From Bacillota bacterium (GTDB taxonomy: Bacteria; Bacillota; Negativicutes; Sporomusales; CTSoil-080), in assembly GCA_017889635.1 (NCBI GenBank), contig JAGGAC010000037.1:1-33876 (forward strand): a stretch of 33,876 nt of DNA, given 5' to 3'. The notes below the pieces were generated by a model. It was not told the origin of the DNA and searched no databases. It saw nothing but the letters and a program-made list of their open reading frames with translations. Each line of letters begins with the position of its first letter. Within the stretch, counting starts at the first letter, position 1. A program made the translations under genes and the position numbers. This document shows positions 29,091-33,876 of the stretch, piece after piece.

Positions 29091-29117
29091 AACACCACCT
29101 GCGGTTTACGTTTATTC

Positions 29118-29173
29118 TTTGACCTTTTCTTGATCTTTGTCTTTATTATATTTGACCTTTTGACATTTAACAA
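29118..29173 (-). promoter_or_regulatory. ctsR promoter with CtsR-type heptads
   Basis: On minus the promoter is TTGTTA (29168-29173), 17 bp, TATAAT (29145-29150). TGTCAAA (29159-29165) and GGTCAAA (29151-29157) fill the spacer with one base between them. Downstream lie AGACAAA (29136-29142), GATCAAG (29129-29135) and GGTCAAA (29118-29124). The classical CtsR site is a tandem RGTCAAA with 3 bp between; the spacings here are 1 and 4 bp, so the site is recognisable but irregular. Binding here would block both polymerase entry and early elongation. Confidence 0.75.
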
Positions 29174-29207
29174 CTGGGTAATTCACTCATTTATGGCCAT
29201 AAATAGA

Positions 29208-29231
29208 AATTGATAATAATTATTATCAATT
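29208..29231. promoter_or_regulatory. 24 bp AT-rich palindrome, Fur-box-like
   Basis: A perfect 24 bp palindrome with TTGATAATAA on each strand, centred at 29219/29220. It contains two TGATAAT heptads in inverted order separated by 4 bp, against 1 bp in the Fur-box model; aligned to the 19 bp Fur consensus 14 positions agree. It lies about 35 bp upstream of the ctsR -35 and 68 bp past the end of the membrane-protein gene, so a link to either is uncertain. A second palindrome, ATTTATGGCCATAAAT, is at 29189-29204. Confidence 0.45.
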
Positions 29232-29298
29232 GATCTTGCCTTATCGCCTCTTTTCATGGTTTTTATATGCCATTTTACAGCGCTTAAGTTTATAGTAT

Positions 29299-29820
29299 TT
29301 ATTTTTTATGCTTTTTCCACCAACTATAGCCAAGATACCCTGCAGCTAGCAGCATCAAAACACCATTAACTAGCCTGAATTCATGAGCAAAGTACTTCGG
29401 ATCCCAGTATGACACAGGGCTATGCACCGCTAATAAGGTAATCGGATATAGAAAAAAATTGGCATGAGCAGCGTGAGTTAAGCCATCAATTAAAATATGA
29501 GTTCCCCAACCTACTATAAACGCCTGCCAACGCTTAAATGGTGAAAATATTGTAAGTAATCCCATTCCAGCGCAAATTACAGCAGAATGCCCCACTAAGT
29601 CAACATATATAGCCCAAGGATACTGCGGCAAATAAGACATAAACACAGCTGGTGTAATCGTCAAAAGATCATACCATGTAAATATTCCTTTAATAAAAAG
29701 CACCGCTAACAGCACAAAATATACATAATCAGGCAGCATTGATCCAATCACAAACTGCCATACTTGATGATGCCGCCACATTAAAAAATACAACCAAAAC
29801 CCGTGTTGAAAAGTATTCAT
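29299..29820 (-). CDS. Multi-pass membrane protein, putative metal-dependent hydrolase (YdjM/DUF457-like)
   Basis: A 173-residue protein with about four membrane helices. Conserved-looking polar motifs are H6 with HH at 17-18, GSMLPDYVYF, VDLVGHSAVI and GTHILIDGLTHAAH. The pattern of GxxLPD, HS and THxxxDxxTH is like that of the membrane-bound metal-dependent hydrolases of the YdjM/DUF457 group, but the order is not exact, so this is a tentative call. The ATG at 29820 follows GAGGTGAATT and a textbook promoter lies upstream. No operon partner is present. Confidence 0.6.
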   Translation of the reverse strand: MNTFQHGFWLYFLMWRHHQVWQFVIGSMLPDYVYFVLLAVLFIKGIFTWYDLLTITPAVFMSYLPQYPWAIYVDLVGHSAVICAGMGLLTIFSPFKRWQAFIVGWGTHILIDGLTHAAHANFFLYPITLLAVHSPVSYWDPKYFAHEFRLVNGVLMLLAAGYLGYSWWKKHKK

Positions 29821-29841
29821 AATTCACCTCGTAGGCTTTCT

Positions 29842-29870
29842 GTTATATTTTTACATATATCGACTGTCAA
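29842..29870 (-). promoter_or_regulatory. Promoter of the YdjM-like gene
   Basis: On minus, a consensus TTGACA (29865-29870), 17 bp, TATAAC (29842-29847). Transcription would begin near 29835, about 15 nt before the ATG at 29820. Confidence 0.75.
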
Positions 29871-30155
29871 TATGTAGAAAACCCTCCGCTGACGATAATA
29901 ATCCTCGTATGCTTTCCGGTAAAGTATTGATCAATCTAAGGAAATTTATTTTAATATCTAATAAATTACTCTTTACAACTAAGTCTCTGAGCATTATAAT
30001 GAAAAACTGTAAAATACATATAATAAACGGCGTAATATAGCTTATTTCTTAATAAAATCCGGCTTTTCATTGGAAAAGTCCTCAAATTCCGACTTTTTTG
30101 CCGGAAAAAGATACGCCTAAGCCATATAAAAACTAAGTTAGAGGGGTGATAGGTG
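29871..30155 (+). promoter_or_regulatory. speD promoter and long structured leader
   Basis: On plus, TTTACA (29972-29977), 17 bp, TATAAT (29995-30000) predicts a transcript from about 30007 and a 5' leader near 150 nt. In the leader CTTTTC (30063-30068) can pair with GAAAAG (30073-30078); alternatively AAAAGTC (30074-30080) pairs with GACTTTT (30091-30097) and is followed by TT, like a weak terminator. TCCGGC (30058-30063) can also close on GCCGGA (30100-30105). These folds exclude each other, as in an attenuator or riboswitch expression platform. No known riboswitch class was recognised. Bases 29871-29971 show nothing. Confidence 0.5.
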
Positions 30156-30608
30156 ATGAAAATAATCGGCAAACATCTGACTGTTGATATGTATGGTTGT
30201 AGCTTTGAAAATTTGGACAACCTTGAATTTATTCGTTCCGCCATGCTTACAGCCGTACGCGAAGCCAACATGACTCTTCTTGATTTTTCCTACCACAAAT
30301 TCGAACCACAAGGGCTTACCGCTCTGGCCCTTTTGGCTGAAAGCCATATGAGCATCCACACTTATCCCGAGTTTAGCTATGCTGCTATCGATGTCTTTAC
30401 CTGCGGTGATCACAGCCGACCAGATAAGGCAGTCGCCATTCTAAAAAACCTTCTTAAACCGGAAAAAACTAAAATTACCAATATTCGCCGAGGAGACTTC
30501 GGCTCCGAAAGTGATATGCGCCCTAAAATAAAAGTCAGTATGACCCCCCTTCGACGAGTGCGTAGCACTGGAGCCAGAGTTCTCAGTTTCCTTTCTCGAG
30601 CCAAATAA
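30156..30608 (+). CDS. speD: S-adenosylmethionine decarboxylase proenzyme
   Basis: Makes decarboxylated S-adenosylmethionine, the aminopropyl donor for spermidine. The 150-residue class 1B (bacterial/archaeal short form) proenzyme cleaves itself between Glu62 and Ser63 in AESHMSIHTYPE to give a pyruvoyl group at Ser63. His68 and Cys83 (VFTCGDHS), the catalytic acid pair, are in the standard positions when counted from the ATG at 30156; a GTG one codon earlier is possible. The C-terminus carries an unusual basic tail (PLRRVRSTGARVLSFLSRAK in full is the last 20 residues) beyond the core. No spermidine synthase gene is adjacent. Confidence 0.93.
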   Translation: MKIIGKHLTVDMYGCSFENLDNLEFIRSAMLTAVREANMTLLDFSYHKFEPQGLTALALLAESHMSIHTYPEFSYAAIDVFTCGDHSRPDKAVAILKNLLKPEKTKITNIRRGDFGSESDMRPKIKVSMTPLRRVRSTGARVLSFLSRAK

Positions 30609-30609
30609 A

Positions 30610-30663
30610 CAAGTAAATCAGTAGCCAGCCTATAATAAAATAGGCTGGCTACTGATTTACTTG
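30610..30663 (+). terminator. Long perfect hairpin after speD
   Basis: Arms 30610-30633 and 30640-30663 form a perfect 24 bp stem around the loop AATAAA, starting 2 nt after the speD stop. No U-run follows the stem (it ends ACTTGCAAACG), so it is not a standard intrinsic terminator; it could protect the 3' end or stop polymerase by stem strength alone. The gap to the rubrerythrin start holds no other feature I can support. Confidence 0.55.
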
Positions 30664-30800
30664 CAAACGCTTAATCTAGTAATGGTATAAGTTTTACACT
30701 ATATGCTTATACTACGCAGGTAAATGTTTCCATTGAAATTTATTGCCAATAATAACATTTAAGATCTCAAAACATCATCTTAAATAATGGAGGATTTAAA

Positions 30801-31292
30801 ATGAGTACAAGTCAAAACTTAGCCGACGCTTTTGCCGGTGAATCTCAAGCCAATCGAAAATACCTTGCTTTTGCCAAACAAGCTGATCTGGAAGGTTATC
30901 ACCAGGTCGCACGCCTATTTAGAGCCACCGCTGAAGCAGAAACAATCCATGCTCACGCCCAATTAAAAGCTATGGGCGGTATCAAATCAACCATCAATAA
31001 TCTGCAAGAAGCAATCAGTGGCGAAACCCATGAATACACTGAAATGTATCCCCCCTTTATTCAGCAGGCAGAAGCGGAAAATAAAACCGAAGCAGCTCGC
31101 TCATTCAAGTTAGCCAATGCTGCCGAAGAAATTCATGCCACCCTTTATAAGAAAGCCTTGAATAACATAGAGACTAAGCAGCTCGTTGATCTTTACTTGT
31201 GTCCAGTGTGTGGCTATATCGCAGAAGGCCACGCACCAGACAATTGTCCCATATGCAATGCTAAGGCTTCCTCCTTTGTTAAAATTGACTAA
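30801..31292 (+). CDS. rbr: Rubrerythrin
   Basis: Non-haem iron peroxidase that reduces hydrogen peroxide in anaerobes. The 163 aa have an N-terminal ferritin-like four-helix bundle with di-iron ligands (E14 in GESQANRK, E47/H50 in EAETIH, further Glu in HEYTEMYP, and EEIHA) and a C-terminal rubredoxin domain with Cys134, 137, 149 and 152 (CPVCG, CPIC). It is shorter than the 191 aa Desulfovibrio protein and belongs to the compact group. The ATG at 30801 follows GGAGG. No clear PerR box was seen upstream. It ends at a terminator shared with the M48 gene. Confidence 0.96.
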   Translation: MSTSQNLADAFAGESQANRKYLAFAKQADLEGYHQVARLFRATAEAETIHAHAQLKAMGGIKSTINNLQEAISGETHEYTEMYPPFIQQAEAENKTEAARSFKLANAAEEIHATLYKKALNNIETKQLVDLYLCPVCGYIAEGHAPDNCPICNAKASSFVKID

Positions 31293-31294
31293 CC

Positions 31295-31358
31295 ATATCA
31301 AAATAATAACAAAGCCACGGTTTTGAAAAATGCCGCGGCTTTGTTATTATTTTGATAT
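31295..31358. terminator. Bidirectional terminator between rubrerythrin and the M48 protease
   Basis: Arms 31295-31320 and 31333-31358 form a 26 bp stem with a single A-C mismatch and a 12 nt loop. The core is AACAAAGCC/GGCTTTGTT and both ends are A/T-rich, giving T-runs on both strands. The two genes converge here, and the right arm reaches the stop codon of the protease gene. Confidence 0.88.
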
Positions 31359-32122
31359 TATATTGAAGTCAACTCTCTATTTGTGATCACTTTCATTTGC
31401 GCTTTTTGATCAATAGCTAAAATCCGATAAGGAAGATTAGGATGTGTCGAAAGTTTTTCGGCAATCCAGATCCAGAATCCGGCTTCTCTATTAGCCTGTT
31501 TGACATATTCGGCGGCATCGACATTCTTATACAATCTTTTGCCAGCGGCTAATACAAGCAGACCTGCCATTGCCCCTGCTGGTTGATTATAAGCAGCTAT
31601 GCGGTCACAAGTATATTCACAAGCTCTTGAGTAAGCTTGTGACAAAAACGGTATGAAGGTCGATGGAAATAAGAACCACCGCCATGATAAATGCTTTCGT
31701 TTTATATGAGCAAATTCGTGACTTAATATAAATGCTAGAGCATCTTCCCCCTGTTCATAGGCCAATTCGAAAACTTCTGAGTAAATTACAACATAGTTTC
31801 TGCCAAGAAATCGCATGGCAAATGCATTTAATAAGCCACCTGACTGGATTATATATACTGGCGGCATTTGTTTAATTTCCATTTTAGATGCTATTTGATC
31901 GGCAAGTTTATATACTTCAGGAAACTGACTTTCCGATATTCGAACTCCATTCCCTCGAATCTGACCAACAGCTAATCCCTGAACTATAAAACCGATAACA
32001 ACGCCCATAATAATATAAACTATCCCGACTATCGACAGAACAAGCATTAGATAAATCAATATGCTAATTATGAGGGAAAGTTTAAAATAGAACTTTTCCT
32101 TGGGATGCACCAAAAGATTCAT
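31358..32122 (-). CDS. M48 family zinc metalloprotease, membrane-bound
   Basis: A 254-residue membrane protease. Two hydrophobic segments at about 15-53 form the N-terminal anchor. The zinc site is HEFAH at 135-139 with the third ligand in EYTCDRIA (E169). This matches the Ste24/HtpX-type peptidase M48 fold, but it lacks the extra C-terminal membrane segments of classical HtpX, so no symbol is given. The likely role is turnover of membrane proteins, by family analogy. The ATG at 32122 follows AAGGAGATG. An operator-like inverted repeat lies about 90 bp upstream. Confidence 0.9.
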   Translation of the reverse strand: MNLLVHPKEKFYFKLSLIISILIYLMLVLSIVGIVYIIMGVVIGFIVQGLAVGQIRGNGVRISESQFPEVYKLADQIASKMEIKQMPPVYIIQSGGLLNAFAMRFLGRNYVVIYSEVFELAYEQGEDALAFILSHEFAHIKRKHLSWRWFLFPSTFIPFLSQAYSRACEYTCDRIAAYNQPAGAMAGLLVLAAGKRLYKNVDAAEYVKQANREAGFWIWIAEKLSTHPNLPYRILAIDQKAQMKVITNRELTSI

Positions 32123-32210
32123 AAAACATCTCCTTATTTACTTATATTGGAATACATGTCTATATTCGCTCCCAAGGATAAATTACCCTTTTTCCTTTAC
32201 TGCTTTGTAT

Positions 32211-32231
32211 TTTGTGTCACTTTAACACAAA
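32211..32231. promoter_or_regulatory. Operator-like inverted repeat upstream of the M48 gene
   Basis: TTTGTGT (32211-32217) and ACACAAA (32225-32231) are exact inverted 7-mers separated by 7 bp (CACTTTA), a 21 bp site with the two-turn spacing typical of dimeric regulators. It resembles CRP/FNR- or Rex-size sites but matches neither consensus well. The surrounding 228 bp between the two genes show no sure promoter. Confidence 0.4.
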
Positions 32232-32283
32232 TAGAAATTCGCCATCTAGCAAACAGCGAAAGTAAGCGCTACCGAGATAGCTC

Positions 32284-32367
32284 TCAATAAAACATTCCGC
32301 ATTCAGCCCCGATTGCCGCATCCACTACTTGCGAATTAAGATCACCGAAGCTACACACGAAAATCAA
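32284..32367 (-). CDS. Possible small overlapping ORF (27 aa), unproven
   Basis: A frame from TTG at 32367 to TGA at 32284 encodes MIFVCSFGDLNSQVV and on to GAECGMFY, 27 residues with two Cys. AAGGG at 32376-32380 lies 8 nt upstream, and the frame overlaps the last 17 nt of the preceding gene in another phase, as in coupled genes. Its base composition is richer in GC than the flanks. It could also be a remnant or chance frame. Confidence 0.2.
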   Translation of the reverse strand: MIFVCSFGDLNSQVVDAAIGAECGMFY

Positions 32368-32875
32368 AATTATTGCCCTTATGCGCCGTAATCTGTTCAG
32401 ATTTTATCACAGAACCAGCACTCTCACTTTCATTATTCCTGACAGCAGTTTTACGACACGCAGCCTTGATATTAGCTTTCTTCGTAATAATTTTCAATAT
32501 CAACCATCCAATTAGTATTACAACGATAGCTACTACAACTATCAGGAAAGAGGTATATTCTGATGTCGAATTTCTCATTATTGGTTTTAGTTGATTAGAA
32601 GGAATTACCGTTTGGGATGCTATTTCTTCCTTCGGATCCAAAACACTAGAAGAAAAAGTTCCACTAGTCTTATCAACTTGGTCTGCTGCCGTTTTAGCAA
32701 CAGACGACTTCTCAGTTACCTGCGTAGCCGAACTAGCATGATTTCTAGAACTCGCAGTGGTACTTGCAGGAGAGCTTGAAGAATTAACTTCAGACAATGA
32801 GCCTGATGTTGCCGGAGACATCGTAGGCGCAGTTGGCACTATCGGTTTTGTAGGAGCAGTTGGTGCCACAACCAA
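32351..32875 (-). CDS. Ser/Thr/Pro-rich single-pass membrane protein, unknown function
   Basis: I do not recognise the family. The predicted protein of 174 aa has an N-terminal low-complexity stretch with APTAPTKP and VPTAPT, then a Ser/Thr/Ala-rich region to about residue 105, one strong membrane helix (SFLIVVVAIVVILIGWLIL) and a basic cytoplasmic tail (KIITKKANIKAACRKTAVR). It would place the Ser/Thr-rich part outside, although no signal peptide is present. The start is unclear: a TTG at 32875, 8 nt from GAGGGGG, is preferred; a TTG at 32902 has no good Shine-Dalgarno and directly follows an in-frame TAG. Weak codon usage and no ATG leave room for a decayed gene. Confidence 0.5.
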   Translation of the reverse strand: MVVAPTAPTKPIVPTAPTMSPATSGSLSEVNSSSSPASTTASSRNHASSATQVTEKSSVAKTAADQVDKTSGTFSSSVLDPKEEIASQTVIPSNQLKPIMRNSTSEYTSFLIVVVAIVVILIGWLILKIITKKANIKAACRKTAVRNNESESAGSVIKSEQITAHKGNNFDFRV

Positions 32876-32933
32876 TACGAAAACCCCCTCATTTAACTTC
32901 AACTAAAAAGTTATGCCTTTCATTTTAATAAAG

Positions 32934-32962
32934 ACATTAACCCACCGCAACCCTCTTGTCAA
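32934..32962 (-). promoter_or_regulatory. Promoter of the Ser/Thr/Pro-rich protein gene
   Basis: On minus, consensus TTGACA (32957-32962), 17 bp, TAATGT (32934-32939). The transcript would start near 32927, about 50 nt before the TTG at 32875. This supports expression of the gene despite its poor start codon. Confidence 0.6.
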
Positions 32963-32990
32963 GAAAATTGTTATATTGTACAGTAATATT

Positions 32991-33019
32991 TTGTAGTTTC
33001 TTGGAATAAACGCTATAAT
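32991..33019 (+). promoter_or_regulatory. Promoter of the flavodoxin-fold reductase gene
   Basis: On plus, TTGTAG (32991-32996), 17 bp, TATAAT (33014-33019), giving a leader of about 55 nt before the ATG at 33081. It is divergent from the promoter at 32934-32962. Confidence 0.6.
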
Positions 33020-33080
33020 ATTAATATATCGTCAATAGTAATAGCAACAGAATTTATACCATTGGGATTGGAGGTATTCG

Positions 33081-33725
33081 ATGAAGTTATTGGCATTTAA
33101 CGGAAGCCCCAAAAAAGACTGGAATACAGCTACATTGCTTCAGAAAGCCCTCGAAGGAGCAGCTTCACATGGAGCCGAAACTAATCTTATTCATCTTTAT
33201 AATCTTAATTTTAAAGGCTGTGTAAGTTGTTTTGCATGCAAGTTAAAAGCTGGGAAAGGCTACAGAAACTGTGCCTATAAAGATGATCTGACACCAATTC
33301 TTGAAGAAGTGGAACATGCTGATGCGCTCATCTTCGGTTCCCCCATCTATCTAGGAACGGCAACAGGTATAATGAAATCGTTCTTGGAACGTTTAATATT
33401 TCCATACCTAATATATGATACACAATACTCTACTCTTTTCAAGAAGAAAATTCAAACTGGATTTATTTACACTATGGAAAGCCGGCTGCGAGTGGTAGGC
33501 TATGACCAGCAATTCAGTACTACAGAAATGCTGATGGCGAAAATCTTTGGAGCTTCAGAGTCATTGTTTGCTACCGATACCTATCAGTTTGACGATTATT
33601 CCAAGTATATGTCAACATCCTTTAGTGATGAAGAAAATGTAGCAAATCGAAGAAAAGAATCTCCTATTGACTGTAAAAATTCTTTCCAGATGGGAGTAAG
33701 ATTTGCTGCCGCTTACAGAGTATAA
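33081..33725 (+). CDS. Flavodoxin-fold NAD(P)H-dependent FMN reductase / iron-sulfur flavoprotein
   Basis: A 214-residue cytoplasmic flavoprotein of the NADPH-dependent FMN reductase group. It begins with the FMN phosphate loop FNGSPKKDWNTATL (about 6-19), has a Cys cluster CVSCFACK followed by C at YRNC, typical of iron-sulfur flavoproteins (Isf-like), and then LIFGSPIYLGTATGIMKSFLER. The spacing of the Cys is longer than the compact Isf motif, so cluster binding is probable but not sure. The ATG at 33081 follows GGAGG. Its partner is unknown; in anaerobes such proteins take electrons from ferredoxin or reduce oxygen species. Confidence 0.88.
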   Translation: MKLLAFNGSPKKDWNTATLLQKALEGAASHGAETNLIHLYNLNFKGCVSCFACKLKAGKGYRNCAYKDDLTPILEEVEHADALIFGSPIYLGTATGIMKSFLERLIFPYLIYDTQYSTLFKKKIQTGFIYTMESRLRVVGYDQQFSTTEMLMAKIFGASESLFATDTYQFDDYSKYMSTSFSDEENVANRRKESPIDCKNSFQMGVRFAAAYRV

Positions 33726-33754
33726 TACAACCACTCATATAAGTCGTAACGCCA

Positions 33755-33796
33755 AAATCAAAAGACCACTCATAAAAATGAGTGGTCTTTTGATTT
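33755..33796. terminator. Bidirectional terminator shared by the flavoprotein gene and 5S rRNA
   Basis: AAATCAAAAGACCACTCAT (33755-33773) and its complement (33778-33796) form a perfect 19 bp stem with an AAAA loop. Both ends give T-rich tails. On minus it follows the 3' end of the 5S rRNA within a few bases, so it also ends the rRNA operon. Confidence 0.9.
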
Positions 33797-33798
33797 AA

Positions 33799-33876
<78 letters not shown>

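Noticed and set aside
30138-30413. 91-codon minus frame over speD
   Set aside because: Antisense to the pyruvoyl-site region of speD, which is fixed by conserved catalytic residues; no promoter or ribosome site.

Overview
The window is 33.9 kb of compact bacterial chromosome, almost all of it transcribed from the minus strand. The gene set points to an anaerobic, probably endospore-lineage Firmicute: CggR-controlled glycolytic genes, ctsR-mcsA-mcsB-clpC, the rapZ-yvcK-whiA cluster, a SCIFF peptide with its radical-SAM maturase, [NiFe]-hydrogenase maturation genes, a rubrerythrin, a TTGACA/TATAAT-type promoter set and strong Shine-Dalgarno sites. A member of the Negativicutes (Sporomusa-like) would fit, but that placement is inference from gene content and not from a phylogeny. 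No prophage, insertion sequence, CRISPR array or tRNA gene was seen.

Layout from right to left, the direction of most transcription. The right edge holds the 3' part of a 5S rRNA gene on minus; it shares a bidirectional terminator with a plus-strand flavodoxin-fold reductase gene. Next come a Ser/Thr/Pro-rich single-pass membrane protein, an M48 metalloprotease, a rubrerythrin (+), an S-adenosylmethionine decarboxylase with a long structured leader (+), and a multi-pass membrane protein with metal-hydrolase-like His/Asp motifs. Then follow the stress operon ctsR-mcsA-mcsB-clpC with radA, a lone DUF3231-like gene (+), a holin-4-like membrane protein and a HAD phosphatase, and an operon of PHP phosphoesterase, rapZ, yvcK, whiA and a membrane-anchored polysaccharide deacetylase, followed by a secreted protein of unknown function. 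After these come the SCIFF peptide (scfA, 46 aa, six Cys) and its maturase (scfB), then hypF-hypC-hypD-hypE and rpoN. The left 7.1 kb is cggR-gapA-pgk-tpiA-gpmI-eno, the full triose-phosphate half of glycolysis under a CggR-type regulator. The first 11 codons of another gene lie at the left edge.

How the parts work together: CggR with two GGGAC-type operator pairs probably sets expression of lower glycolysis by sugar-phosphate level. YvcK, RapZ and WhiA tie carbon and cell-envelope state to growth. HypF/C/D/E build the Fe(CN)2CO centre of a [NiFe]-hydrogenase encoded elsewhere. CtsR represses the McsAB/ClpC protein-quality system. ScfB should install thioether cross-links on ScfA.

A recurring feature is a strong hairpin in a short (61-68 nt) gap between co-oriented genes: gapA/pgk, scfA/scfB, holin/HAD and clpC/radA. 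A further hairpin at the left edge covers the ribosome-binding site of the gene after eno. The best candidates for new biology are these RNA elements, the speD leader, the doubled CggR operator and the SCIFF locus placed next to the hyp genes. No clearly undescribed protein system was found.
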